A stretch of DNA of 64,000 bases from positions 90,628 to 154,627 of the forward strand of contig NZ_JBQHDG010000028.1 of the NCBI RefSeq assembly GCF_052068095.1, in the 5' to 3' direction. The translations under genes were made by a program, and so were the position numbers. Position 1 is the first letter of the stretch, and the number at the start of each line of letters is the position of its first letter. Positions 55,118-63,818 of the stretch are shown here, piece by piece. The notes below the pieces were generated by a model that was not told where the DNA came from, made no database searches, and saw only the letters and a list, made by a program, of their open reading frames with translations. Source of the stretch: Phytohabitans sp052068095. Its GTDB lineage: Bacteria > Actinomycetota > Actinomycetes > Mycobacteriales > Micromonosporaceae.

Positions 55118-56713
55118 CTAGCCGATGTCGCGCCGGCGGACGCCGATCAGGCCGACGAGCACGAGCGATCCGCTGATGACCGTCAGCCAGATCAGCGGAG
55201 TGGCCGCGAAGGTGCCACCGGGCAGCCGCGGCACGTGGTGGAACGGCGACACGTCCAGCAGCCAGCCGTTGAGGTCGAGCATCGCGCCGAACTCTCCCAG
55301 CAGCGCGAAGAACGCCACGGCGGCCCAGACGAGCGGCGCCCATCGCGGCACCAGCCCGAACGCCGCGATCGCCAGACCCGGCAGCACCCACACGGCGGGT
55401 AGCTGCGCCAGCGCCGCACCGAGCAGCTGGGCGACGTGGTGCGCGACGTCGCCGTTCGCCGCCCCCCGGACCACGCCGGCGCCGGCACCGGCCGCCGCCA
55501 TGAGCAGTACCGGCCCGCCGAAGGCGAAACCCAGGTGACTCACTGTCCACTCGAGCCGGGACACCGGTGTGGCCAGCAGCGGCTCGGCCCGGTGCTCGAG
55601 CTCTTCGCCTCGCAGCCGCAGCACCGCCTGGATCGCGTACAGGGCGGCGACTGTGCCGATGTACACGAGCACCACCGCCAGGAATGTGTCGGCGGCCGCA
55701 CCGCTGCCACCGAGCCGTTCGAACATCACCCGCAGCCGTGGGTTGTCGTCGAGCATCCGCACCGCTCCCTGCGCCGCGCCGCCGACGACCAGACCACCCA
55801 CGGCGAACGCGGCCGTCCAGGCGAACAGGGCGCCGCGGTGCAGCCGCCACGCCAGCGCATAGGGGCTGCTGAGTCTCGGCCCGCCGGCGGCCGGGCCGAG
55901 CCGCGCCGGCAGCAGGCCGGCACCGAGGTCTCGGCGCGACTCGACCGCGAAGGCCAGGCCGACGAGGAGCGCGACGAGCGCGGCGATCGGCGCGAACAGC
56001 CACCAGCGCTCGTCGGCGAATGGCCTGACCCGCTGCACGAGGCCGAACGGCGAGGTCCACGACAGCCAGGACAGGCCGTTGTCGGAGTTCAGATCGCCGA
56101 TGACCCGCAGCAGGAACGCGCCGCCCAGCACCGCGGCGGCGATCCCGCGCGCGGACCGGGCGCTCTCGGTCAACTGGGCGCAGAGGACGGCCACCGCGCC
56201 GAACACCATGCCGACAGCGGCCACCGCGAGTCCTTCCGCGACCGATCCCGCGACCGGCAGTCCACGCCCGATCAGGCCGAGCACGATGAGGGTGGCGAGC
56301 GCGGCGGTGCTGCCGAACGTGACGACCAGCGCCGCGGCGGCGGACGCGTGGCGCCCCACGGCAGTGGAGCCGAGGAGCTCCCGGCGCCCCACCTCTTCGT
56401 CAGCGCGGGTGTGCCGGACGACCGTGAGCAGGGCGGCGATCGCCGCACCGAGCAGGACGAACACGCTGCGCCACGCGGCGAGGCCGCCGATCGAGGAGCT
56501 GAACACCGGGCCGTACATGGCGACCAGCGACGGGTTGTCCGCCACGGACGCGGTGAACTCCTGCCGGCTCGCCGCTGTCGGGTACAGCCACTGCACTCCA
56601 GCCGCGAAGCCGATCAGGACGACCGCGAGGAGCGGCACCCAGACCGCGGTCACCACCCGCTCGCGTCGCAGCACCAGCCGGGCCAGCATGCCGGTGCCGA
56701 CGAGACCGGTCAC
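55118..56713 (-). CDS. ABC transporter permease (exporter 2)
   Basis: A 531-aa membrane protein from GTG 56713, overlapping the ATPase stop (GTGA). About 12 hydrophobic segments are present. The N-terminal RLVLRRERVVTAVWVPLLA and the large extracytoplasmic loop after TM1 (QWLYPTAASRQEF, about 42-75) are typical of antibiotic-exporter permeases of about 530 residues in actinomycetes. It forms a unit with the ATPase encoded directly upstream. Its layout differs from the exporter 1 permease, so the two systems are not recent duplicates. Confidence 0.92.
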   Translation of the reverse strand: MTGLVGTGMLARLVLRRERVVTAVWVPLLAVVLIGFAAGVQWLYPTAASRQEFTASVADNPSLVAMYGPVFSSSIGGLAAWRSVFVLLGAAIAALLTVVRHTRADEEVGRRELLGSTAVGRHASAAAALVVTFGSTAALATLIVLGLIGRGLPVAGSVAEGLAVAAVGMVFGAVAVLCAQLTESARSARGIAAAVLGGAFLLRVIGDLNSDNGLSWLSWTSPFGLVQRVRPFADERWWLFAPIAALVALLVGLAFAVESRRDLGAGLLPARLGPAAGGPRLSSPYALAWRLHRGALFAWTAAFAVGGLVVGGAAQGAVRMLDDNPRLRVMFERLGGSGAAADTFLAVVLVYIGTVAALYAIQAVLRLRGEELEHRAEPLLATPVSRLEWTVSHLGFAFGGPVLLMAAAGAGAGVVRGAANGDVAHHVAQLLGAALAQLPAVWVLPGLAIAAFGLVPRWAPLVWAAVAFFALLGEFGAMLDLNGWLLDVSPFHHVPRLPGGTFAATPLIWLTVISGSLVLVGLIGVRRRDIG

Positions 56714-57630
56714 GTGCCCACCACCTGATCCGCCCGGCCCCTGGTGTAGTGGCGCATGAACAGCTCCTCAAGTGTGGGCGGTCGGCTGACCAGACCGCGT
56801 ACACCGGCCGCGACCAGATGGCTCAACACCAGGTCCAGGGCTTCGGCCTCGACCTGGCAGCTGACCCGCCGGCCGTCGATCCACACGCTGTGCACCCCCG
56901 GCAGCTCGTCCAATCCGACCAGAGGCCGGGTCAGCTCGGCGCTGATCGACGTACGGCTCAGGTGGCGCAGCTCGGCGAGGGCGCCGGTCTCCACTGTGCG
57001 GCCGGCGCGGATGATGCTGACCCGTTCGCACAGCGTCTCCACTTCGGCCAGAATGTGGCTGGACAGCAGGACGGTGCGGCCACGCTGCTTCTCCTCGGCG
57101 ACGCAGTCGCGGAAGACCGCCTCCATCAACGGGTCCAGGCCCGATGTCGGCTCGTCGAGCACGAGCAGCTCCACATCGGACGCGAGCGCGGCGATCAGCG
57201 CCACCTTTTGCCGGTTTCCCTTCGAGTAGGCGCGCCCTAGCTTGCGGGGGTCGAACTCGAAGCGGTCGATCAGCCTCGCGCGGCGGGCCGGGTTCAGTCC
57301 GCCGCGCAGCCTGCCGAGCAGATCGATGATCTCGCCGCCGGACAGTGTCGGCCAGAGTGTCACGTCGCCGGGAACGTACGCGAGGCGGCGGTGCAGTGAG
57401 ACGGCGTCGCGCCACGGGTCGCCGCCGAGCACGCGTACCGTGCCGCTGTCCGGACGGATCAGACCCAACAGGACGCGAAGCGTCGTCGACTTGCCCGCAC
57501 CGTTCGGCCCGAGAAACCCGTGCACCTCCCCGGTGTTCACGGAAAGGTCGAGACCGTCCAGCGCACGCGTGCGTCCGAAGTTCTTGACCAGCCCTGATAT
57601 CGATATGGCACTCTGCGGCGCGCTACGCAA
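56710..57630 (-). CDS. ABC transporter ATP-binding protein (exporter 2)
   Basis: A 306-aa ATPase. Walker A is GPNGAGKST (41-49), the signature region YSKGNRQKV (135-143), Walker B LLVLDE (155-160) and the switch SSHILAE. The SKGNRQK form of the signature is typical of antibiotic-resistance ABC systems. The start is TTG (57628-57630) with GGAGG 6 nt upstream, within the same 16-mer used by pksB. It lies 27 bp after the P450 stop and is coupled to the permease by a 4-nt overlap. Confidence 0.94.
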   Translation of the reverse strand: MRSAPQSAISISGLVKNFGRTRALDGLDLSVNTGEVHGFLGPNGAGKSTTLRVLLGLIRPDSGTVRVLGGDPWRDAVSLHRRLAYVPGDVTLWPTLSGGEIIDLLGRLRGGLNPARRARLIDRFEFDPRKLGRAYSKGNRQKVALIAALASDVELLVLDEPTSGLDPLMEAVFRDCVAEEKQRGRTVLLSSHILAEVETLCERVSIIRAGRTVETGALAELRHLSRTSISAELTRPLVGLDELPGVHSVWIDGRRVSCQVEAEALDLVLSHLVAAGVRGLVSRPPTLEELFMRHYTRGRADQVVGT

Positions 57631-57641
57631 GGGATGCCTCC
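57626..57641 (-). promoter_or_regulatory. Ribosome-binding site and TTG start of ABC ATPase 2
   Basis: GGAGGCATCCCTTGCG on the minus strand: GGAGG, 6-nt spacer, TTG. It is identical over 16 nt to the pksB start at 24333-24348. No other start codon with a comparable site is near the N-terminus of the ATPase. Confidence 0.7.
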
Positions 57642-57657
57642 TGCGCGGTCGGCTCCC

Positions 57658-58893
57658 CTAGCTCGCGTCCGCGTCCCAGGTGACCGGCACGCTGTAGACC
57701 CCGTAGAGCGTGGCGTCGGACTTGAACGGCATCTCCTCCACCGGGGCGGCCAGCCGCAGGGTCGGTATCCGGGAAAACAGCGTCTTGAACACGATCTCCA
57801 GCTCCAGCCGGGCGAGATTGCCGCCGAGGCACTGGTGTGCGCCGTGACCAAACCCGAGGTGGTTCTTGGCGCCGCGCCGGACGTCGAACCGCTCCGGGTG
57901 CTCGTAGACCTCGTCGTCCCAGTTGGCCGCCACGGCGGCGCAGATGACGCCGTCGCCCTTGCGCATCACGACACCGCCGATCTCGACGTCCTCGAGCACC
58001 GCACGCGACATGTCCGCGATGCCGAAGTAGCGCAGGGATTCCTCGACCGCGTTGCCGACGAGTTCGGGGTTCTCGCGCATCAGGGCCAGCTGGTCGGGGT
58101 TCTCCAGCAGCACGATGGTGCCGAGCGAGATCATGTCCGTCGTGGTGATGTGTCCGGCGATCAGCATCAGCCGGGCCAGGTTCGTGATGTCCTCACGAGT
58201 CATCACGGCTTCTTCGCGGTTCTTCACGATCAGGCGCCCGAGCAGGTCGTCGGTCGGGTCCTTCTCCTTGGCGATGACCAGCTCGTGCAGGTAGGTGGCG
58301 AGCTCCTGGCCCGCCGCGGCCCGGACCTGCGGGCTGTTGTCGCGGCTGACGATCCGCATGGCGAGCGGTTGGAAGAAGTCACGATCGGGGTAGGGGATGC
58401 CGAGCAGTTCCGAGATCACCAGGGAGGGCACCGGCATCGCTAGCTCGGCGACCAGGTCGGCTGGGCGGTCCGCGGCGAGAAGCGCGTCGACGCGTTCGTC
58501 CACGATCTGCTGGATGCGCGCACGCAGGACCTGCATCCGCTTCATCGTGAACTCGGGAATCAGCATGCGCCGGTGCGCCGGGTGCTCCGGCGGGTCCATC
58601 GAGATCAGCGAGAGGTTCAGCTGCTTGAGCATGCCCGGCGGCACCGGCAGCATGAGCGGAAACCCCGGTGCGGTGCGGTCCGAGCTTAGCCGCGGGTCGA
58701 CCATCAGCTGCTTCACCTCTTCGTGCCGGGTGACCAGCCAGGCGGTCAGGCCGGACGGCAGGGTGACTTTGGCGACCGGCCGATCCGGGCGCAGCATCGC
58801 GTACTCGGCGGGCGGGTGCATGGGGCACCCTCGGGCCATGGGAAACGCAAGCGACTGCTCTTCGGCAGCGCTGGCGAGGATGGACTCGGTCAT
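57658..58893 (-). CDS. Cytochrome P450, polyketide tailoring type
   Basis: A 411-aa P450. Heme loop FGHGAHQCLGG has Cys355. The ExxR motif is E285-S-L-R288. The I-helix reads LIAGHITTTD (245-254), with Gly247 and Thr250/Thr251; the usual acidic residue before the threonines is Ile249. MDPPEHPAHRRML near residue 100 and the overall length match bacterial class I P450s of the CYP105/107 type. AGGAG lies 8 nt before ATG 58893. Predicted role: hydroxylation or epoxidation of the released polyketide with electrons from the ferredoxin at 50947. The position of oxidation cannot be predicted. Confidence 0.95.
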   Translation of the reverse strand: MTESILASAAEEQSLAFPMARGCPMHPPAEYAMLRPDRPVAKVTLPSGLTAWLVTRHEEVKQLMVDPRLSSDRTAPGFPLMLPVPPGMLKQLNLSLISMDPPEHPAHRRMLIPEFTMKRMQVLRARIQQIVDERVDALLAADRPADLVAELAMPVPSLVISELLGIPYPDRDFFQPLAMRIVSRDNSPQVRAAAGQELATYLHELVIAKEKDPTDDLLGRLIVKNREEAVMTREDITNLARLMLIAGHITTTDMISLGTIVLLENPDQLALMRENPELVGNAVEESLRYFGIADMSRAVLEDVEIGGVVMRKGDGVICAAVAANWDDEVYEHPERFDVRRGAKNHLGFGHGAHQCLGGNLARLELEIVFKTLFSRIPTLRLAAPVEEMPFKSDATLYGVYSVPVTWDADAS

Positions 58894-58904
58894 CGATACC
58901 GCTC

Positions 58905-60074
58905 CTACACTGGATTGACCTGGTACATCGGGAAGTACGTGCTCAGCTTTTCCATCCGGTAGTCCTGGGCGAGCACGGGGATCTCGTCAAAGCCGTAGAT
59001 CGCGTCCGGATCGATGTCGGCGATCCAGCCGGTCTCCTCCTGGTAGTCCCGCATCACCGGCGAATCCTGGAAACGCCAGACATGCGTGTGCACATGCAGG
59101 TGGCGCTTGATGCATTCGGTGGCTCGACGGTTGAGCAGGTCCATCCCGCCTTTCCAGCCCGCGGTCGTCACCACGCCCTCCCGGGCCAGCGACTTCAGCG
59201 TTGCCTTGTACACCGGTGCGCCGATGTAGTCGACGAATATCGCGACGCCCGCGTCGTCGCTGAGGTCGGAGATCACCCGCAGGAACTCCCGTTCGGAGGC
59301 GCGGTAGCGGCGTTCCGCGATCGCGTCGAACTGCCCGCTGGGCCCGTTTCTCGCCAGATCCGGAAAGAGTCTGCGGTCGACCGGCTCGATTCCTTTGCTC
59401 CGCACATAGGCGAGCCGGTCGTCGCTGCTCGCCGTCATCGCCACCCGAAAGCCGGCACGCCGGGCCAGCTCCAGTTGGGCGACGGAGACGCCGCCGCCCC
59501 AGCCGAACACCAGATGGTCGCCCGGGTCGACGTTGTCCAGCTGCGCCTTCCAGCAGCGGAGGGCGACTTTCCAGTTGTCCCAGGCGGTGAAGTAGCGCGC
59601 GTAGGCGGCCCACTGCGGCAGTGAGTAGGCGCTGTCCTGGGGAACGGGAAGCAGGTTTTCGGCCCGCACCTTGGTGCGTTTGGCCATCAGGCCGACGGTC
59701 CCCGGCATGTCGAAGGCGTAGACGAGTTCGGCGTAGCCGTGGCGGTCTTGTTTGCCGAACGGCATGACCATGCACACGTCGCCCTCGCGCAACGTGGTCC
59801 GGGCAAGGGATCCGGGTCGCAGCACTCGGACGATGCCGAGGTTGCCGATGACCGTCGACTCTTCGCCGCGCTGCCGGCACACGTCGATCGGGTCGCGGGT
59901 CAACGCGTGGTCCATGTTGGCCTCGTAGGACCCGAACAGCGGTTCGACAAGCACCTCGTCCTCGTCGGGCTCGGGGAACGAGAAGGTTTCCCGGCGTAGC
60001 ACGTCCTCGACGAAGGTCGGTCGCTCCGCATGCGCCGGATGCGCGTACAGCACCCAGGCGTCGGTCTTGATCAT
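58905..60074 (-). CDS. Zinc-free medium-chain oxidoreductase (MDR superfamily)
   Basis: A 389-aa protein with an MDR layout: an N-terminal catalytic domain with TVIGNLGIVRVLRPGS and EGDVCMVMPFGKQ, then a Rossmann domain starting at GWGGGVSVAQLELARRAGF (191-209). The zinc ligands of alcohol dehydrogenases are not present, so it belongs with quinone oxidoreductase or enoyl/crotonyl reductase relatives. It contains an unusual stretch AWDNWKVALRCWKAQL (164-179). It starts 3 nt after the acyltransferase stop and ends 11 nt before the P450 start. It could reduce an enone of the polyketide or a precursor acyl-CoA. Reaction is not determined. Confidence 0.88.
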   Translation of the reverse strand: MIKTDAWVLYAHPAHAERPTFVEDVLRRETFSFPEPDEDEVLVEPLFGSYEANMDHALTRDPIDVCRQRGEESTVIGNLGIVRVLRPGSLARTTLREGDVCMVMPFGKQDRHGYAELVYAFDMPGTVGLMAKRTKVRAENLLPVPQDSAYSLPQWAAYARYFTAWDNWKVALRCWKAQLDNVDPGDHLVFGWGGGVSVAQLELARRAGFRVAMTASSDDRLAYVRSKGIEPVDRRLFPDLARNGPSGQFDAIAERRYRASEREFLRVISDLSDDAGVAIFVDYIGAPVYKATLKSLAREGVVTTAGWKGGMDLLNRRATECIKRHLHVHTHVWRFQDSPVMRDYQEETGWIADIDPDAIYGFDEIPVLAQDYRMEKLSTYFPMYQVNPV

Positions 60075-60077
60075 CGG

Positions 60078-61463
60078 CTATCCCCTACCGACCGCGGCCA
60101 TCAGGATCGCCAGCGTGTCGTCCGTGACACGGGCCGCGCGCTCGGCCGAGCTCTGCCCCTCGACATAGCAGGTGTTGAGGTGGAGCACGCCGTTGCTCGT
60201 CACCGCGCAGATGGCCATCTGGCCGGTGACCGACATGGTGGAGAAGAACTGAACCGCCGACAGCTCCCAGTCCCCGACTCGGTCGGGGAAGTCGACCCGG
60301 CCCAGGTTGGAGACCAGCACGGCCCCGGCCGCCCGGTCGTCGATCCCGTCGACGAAGCGCGTGCTGGTCGCGAGGGACTTCGGCGCGAACTTGCGCATGA
60401 GAGCGATGGAGGACAGGTGTGCCCGCAGCCGCAATCGCTTCCTGAGGTCCTTGTTGAACTGGCGGGCGACGGCCCAGAAGTCGGCGTTCGGGTCCACGTT
60501 CACGTACGTCTGCGTGACGCACATGTAGTTTCCGACGTCGCTCTTTGTCAGTGGCGGGGACAGCTCCGCGCGGGCTTGGACGGGCGTGCGGATGGTGACT
60601 TTGCCGTTCGTGATGCCGATCTCGCGGCCGACCGCTCGGGCGGTGGCTGTCGACAGCGCAGCGTGGACGGTCACGCCTCTGCGCCGGCAGGTGGACAGCA
60701 ACGCATCGAGCTGGTCGCCGGACAGCTTGCGGAGCAGCAGTCGGGTGCGTTTGTCCGCCGGTGGTACGTGTCGCTCCGGTGCCATGGGCTTCGTGTGCGC
60801 CCGAAGCGACGCCATGTGCTCGGTGAACACCGTCGCAATGGCGCGGCCGAGACCGCGGACGCCGCGCGGCAGCGCGTAGCCGATCGGGGGCACCGGCTCT
60901 CGGGAGACGACACGGCGTGGCTCGTCACTGTTCGGATCCCACTCCGCGGCGTAGCGCAGCAGTTGGGCGAGCATGCCGACCCGGGCGGTGGCGTCGACGA
61001 TGGTGTGCGACATCGTCAGGATCAGGTCGTGGGTCTCCGCGTCGGTGCCGGCGCCCCGCACCACGTCGACCAGCCGGGCCATCGGGGCGGTGGTGGTGTC
61101 CACCGGCTCCCTCATCTCGCGGGTGTCGAGCTCCCGTTCGGCCGCCTGCTCGTCGTCGGCATCGGCGTGCACGATCCGGATCGGCATGACCGGGCCGGTG
61201 GCGGGCTCGAACCGTGGATCGGTGCCATCCGGCTTGGCGTGGATCGAGACCCGTAACAGGGGCTGCTCGGCGACCACCGCGGCCGCCGCCCAGGCCAGCT
61301 GCTCCGGAACAAGCCGGCCGCGCACCTGCACCCACGCGAACCCGTTCATCGGCGAAATCTGATGCGAGATCCACAGCCAGCGCTCGACGGGGCTCAGTAG
61401 CCTGCGGACCTCGCTCGCGTGTCTGCCGACACCGGACTTTTCGGTGGAGGTATTGAGGGCCAT
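60078..61463 (-). CDS. PapA-like condensation-fold acyltransferase
   Basis: A 461-aa protein with the HxxxD active-site motif at His153-Asp157 (MSHTIVDATA) and a second-domain segment VSNLGRVDFPD, as in the PapA5-like acyltransferases related to NRPS condensation domains. These transfer acyl groups from carrier proteins or CoA onto hydroxyls. No carrier or adenylation domain is nearby, so an NRPS role is unlikely. ATG 61463 is chosen because AGGAG lies 8 nt upstream; GTG 61469 would leave 2 nt. It is the first gene of the minus-strand tailoring/export block. It may esterify the polyketide or release it; the substrate is inferred from location only. Confidence 0.88.
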   Translation of the reverse strand: MALNTSTEKSGVGRHASEVRRLLSPVERWLWISHQISPMNGFAWVQVRGRLVPEQLAWAAAAVVAEQPLLRVSIHAKPDGTDPRFEPATGPVMPIRIVHADADDEQAAERELDTREMREPVDTTTAPMARLVDVVRGAGTDAETHDLILTMSHTIVDATARVGMLAQLLRYAAEWDPNSDEPRRVVSREPVPPIGYALPRGVRGLGRAIATVFTEHMASLRAHTKPMAPERHVPPADKRTRLLLRKLSGDQLDALLSTCRRRGVTVHAALSTATARAVGREIGITNGKVTIRTPVQARAELSPPLTKSDVGNYMCVTQTYVNVDPNADFWAVARQFNKDLRKRLRLRAHLSSIALMRKFAPKSLATSTRFVDGIDDRAAGAVLVSNLGRVDFPDRVGDWELSAVQFFSTMSVTGQMAICAVTSNGVLHLNTCYVEGQSSAERAARVTDDTLAILMAAVGRG

Positions 61464-61638
61464 CCGCACGGCTCCTTCCGAGGACGGGGCATCAACCGCC
61501 TACGCTGGCTATCTTTTGCGCCCCCTTCTCGTCCCGGAAGTGGTCTGTTCGTGCCAGGGCGTACGGTGTCCCCAACCTGTCGGCCTCCTCTCGTTCAGCT
61601 CTCTGTGGTCCGCTGAGATTGCCATCTAGGGTGCGAGC
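61464..61638. promoter_or_regulatory. Divergent promoter region, tailoring/export block and PIG-L gene
   Basis: A 175-bp gap between the acyltransferase gene (minus) and the deacetylase gene (plus). It should hold both promoters. AGGAG serves the minus gene and AGGGTG the plus gene. I found no clear promoter hexamers, no strong hairpin and no copy of the repeats seen elsewhere in the window. Confidence 0.4.
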
Positions 61639-62445
61639 ATGGGACTGACACTGATGGCGGTGCACGCGCACCCCGACGACGAAGTGATCAGCACAGGAGG
61701 GATCCTCGCCCGCTACGCCGCCGAGGGCGTGCGAACGGTGCTGGTGACGTGCACCAACGGTGAGCAGGGCGACGGCCCCGGCGGCATCAAGCCGGACCAG
61801 GACGGGCACGACGAGGCTGAGGTCGTCCGGCTTCGGCTGGAGGAGCTCCAGACGTCGGCCGGCCACCTGGGCATCGACCATGTGGAGCTGCTGGGCTACC
61901 GGGACTCGGGGATGCCGGGCTGGGAGGCGAACAACCACCCCGAGGCGTTCAGCAACATCCCCGTGGCCGACGCCGCCGCTCCCCTCGCGGCGCTGATGCG
62001 GCGGTACCGGCCCGACGTCGTCGTGACGTACGACGAGAACGGCGGGTATGGCCATCCCGACCACATCCAGGCCCACCGCATCGCCGTGGAAGCGTCAAGA
62101 ACGACCGGTATTCCGCGCAAGTTCTACCACACCGCCATCCCCCGTGGCGCGCTCCGAGAGCTGTTCGAGCACATGCGGGATGCCGGCATCGAGCTCGGCT
62201 TCGAGCCGCCGGAGGACTTCGGCATCCCGGACGACGAGGTCAGCACGAGAGTGGACGTGTCTCCCTACGCGGAGGGCAAGTGCAAGGCACTCGAGGCGCA
62301 CACAAGTCAGGGCGAGAACATGTTCTTCCTGTTCCTGCCGCGCGAGATCCAGCACCTGGTTTTCGCGAAGGAATACTTCATCCTTCAGCACGGCGACGTC
62401 CACCCATCCGGTGGCGAGGACGACCTCTTCGCCGGCCTGCGCTAG
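61639..62445 (+). CDS. PIG-L family (LmbE-like) zinc deacetylase
   Basis: A 268-aa protein with the metal-binding motifs HAHPDDE (9-15) and HPDH (139-142) of the PIG-L/LmbE superfamily, which removes acetyl groups from N-acetylglucosamine-type substrates or cleaves mycothiol S-conjugates. EQGDGPGG and LGYRDSGMPGW also match the family. In actinomycetes such proteins include MshB, Mca and antibiotic-pathway deacetylases; I cannot choose between them. AGGGTGCGAGC precedes ATG 61639. No glycosyltransferase is in the window, so a mycothiol or housekeeping role is as likely as a pathway role. Confidence 0.92.
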   Translation: MGLTLMAVHAHPDDEVISTGGILARYAAEGVRTVLVTCTNGEQGDGPGGIKPDQDGHDEAEVVRLRLEELQTSAGHLGIDHVELLGYRDSGMPGWEANNHPEAFSNIPVADAAAPLAALMRRYRPDVVVTYDENGGYGHPDHIQAHRIAVEASRTTGIPRKFYHTAIPRGALRELFEHMRDAGIELGFEPPEDFGIPDDEVSTRVDVSPYAEGKCKALEAHTSQGENMFFLFLPREIQHLVFAKEYFILQHGDVHPSGGEDDLFAGLR

Positions 62446-62511
62446 CCCTGTGCCCTACGTGGCATGTTCTGCCCAAGCGACGGTGGGCCTCTAACGGCCT
62501 AGCGTGGGCCC

Positions 62512-63693
62512 ATGACACAATCGACAGTCACCTCGCCATTACGGGCGGCGACGGCGGGGCCGGTACCCCGCGCCGCCCGCGCGCTCGCGCCGGACCTGGC
62601 CCGCGGCGGGATGCTGTTGTTCATCGCGCTCGCGAACGCGGCAAACTTCGCCTTCGCCGGCCAACCCGGTCTCGACGGTACGCCGCATGGGCTCCAACGG
62701 GTCCTCAACTTCTTCTTGGCAACCTTTGTGGACAGTCGCGCGTACCCGGTGTTCGCGATCATGTTCGGCTACGGCGTGGTGCAGTTGGCTCGCCGAAGCG
62801 ATGCCGCCGGCACCGCCACGCGCGCGGTCCTGTTGCGCCGCAACGCTTTGCTCGTCGGCTTCGGCGCCGCCCACGCCACACTGCTCTACTACGGCGACTA
62901 CCTCGGCGCGTACGGCATCGTCGGGGTCGTGGCGACGGTCCTGCTGCTGCGCCGCGGCGACCGGTTCCACCACATCGTTTTGTTTCTGTGGGGCCTGCAA
63001 CTCGCCTCCGTCGTGGTGATCGCCGCCAGGCTGACCGCCAGCGCCCGAAGCGGTGACGCGATCGTCACCAACTCCCCTAACCCGTCCTTGGCCGCCAACT
63101 CCTACGACAGCTCCATTGTGGACCGGATACAGGAGTGGCCGGCGCACACCGCCTCTGTGCTGCCGTTCATCGTGATCGTCTGGCTGGGCATGTGGGCCGG
63201 CCGCCGCCACATCCTGGAGGAACCGGCGGCGCACCGGGTCCTGCTGCGCCGCGTCGCGGTCGGCGCTCTCGCCATCACGTTCCTCGGTGGGCTGCCATAC
63301 GCGCTGGCCGCCGCCGGCACCATTCACGTCGACACCGCCACACTCGATGCCATGACCTACCTACACACGGCCAGCGGCATGTCCGGTGGCCCGGGCTACG
63401 TCGCCCTGTTCGGTCTGCTGGCACTGCGGTTCTCGGACAGCCGGCGGCGGCCCGCGGTCGACGCGGTCGCCACGCTCGGACGGCGATCCTTGAGCGGATA
63501 CCTGTTCCAGTCGGTGGCCTGGACCGTGCTCTTCGTCCCGTTCACCCTCGACCTCGGCGGCTCCACGTACACCGCGTTCGCCGCCGCCGTCGTGGTGTGG
63601 TTCACGTCGGTGCTGGTCGCGAGCGCCATGGAGTCGCGTCGGCGACGCGGACCGGCTGAGTGGCTACTCAGGCGCCTGACGTACGGCCGATGA
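62512..63693 (+). CDS. DUF418-type multi-pass membrane protein
   Basis: A 393-aa membrane protein with about 9-10 hydrophobic segments, an early RGGMLLFIALANAANFAF, a long loop with short polar stretch (SPNPSLAANSYDSS, about 188-201) and the characteristic end GPAEWLLRRLTYGR of DUF418 proteins. The conserved GRRSLSGYLFQS is also typical. The function of this family is not established; some members accompany transporters or antibiotic clusters. It lies 66 bp after the deacetylase on the same strand. Confidence 0.9.
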   Translation: MTQSTVTSPLRAATAGPVPRAARALAPDLARGGMLLFIALANAANFAFAGQPGLDGTPHGLQRVLNFFLATFVDSRAYPVFAIMFGYGVVQLARRSDAAGTATRAVLLRRNALLVGFGAAHATLLYYGDYLGAYGIVGVVATVLLLRRGDRFHHIVLFLWGLQLASVVVIAARLTASARSGDAIVTNSPNPSLAANSYDSSIVDRIQEWPAHTASVLPFIVIVWLGMWAGRRHILEEPAAHRVLLRRVAVGALAITFLGGLPYALAAAGTIHVDTATLDAMTYLHTASGMSGGPGYVALFGLLALRFSDSRRRPAVDAVATLGRRSLSGYLFQSVAWTVLFVPFTLDLGGSTYTAFAAAVVVWFTSVLVASAMESRRRRGPAEWLLRRLTYGR

Positions 63694-63818
63694 CACCGGC
63701 CACACGTCAACATGCTGGTCCGATGCGGACACTCGCCGGACCGTCCTCAACCGTCCACTCCCGCTCGCCGCCCGGACCCGCGACGATGTGGTGAGCCGAA
63801 CTCACCAGGGAGAGGTCG
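63694..63818 (+). promoter_or_regulatory. metK leader with second copy of the 59-bp element and a hairpin
   Basis: The 125-bp leader begins 22 bp before a 59-bp element (63716-63774) that matches the ferredoxin leader at 46 of 59 positions without gaps. It carries GTCCGATGCGGAC (GTCC-N5-GGAC), a longer pair GGTCCG/CGGACC and the block CGTCCACTCCCG. A perfect 7-bp hairpin, TGGTGAG-CCGAA-CTCACCA (63789-63807), sits directly before the ribosome-binding site AGGGAGAGG. A 23-codon ORF starting ATG 63723 and ending TGA 63792-63794 could be a leader peptide. I do not recognise a known SAM riboswitch here. Confidence 0.5.

Noticed and set aside
60078..61463. NRPS condensation domain
   Set aside because: No adenylation or carrier domain anywhere nearby; length and HxxxD context fit PapA-like acyltransferases.
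63694..63818. Known SAM riboswitch in front of metK
   Set aside because: Hairpins are present but no consensus core of a SAM riboswitch class could be recognised by eye.
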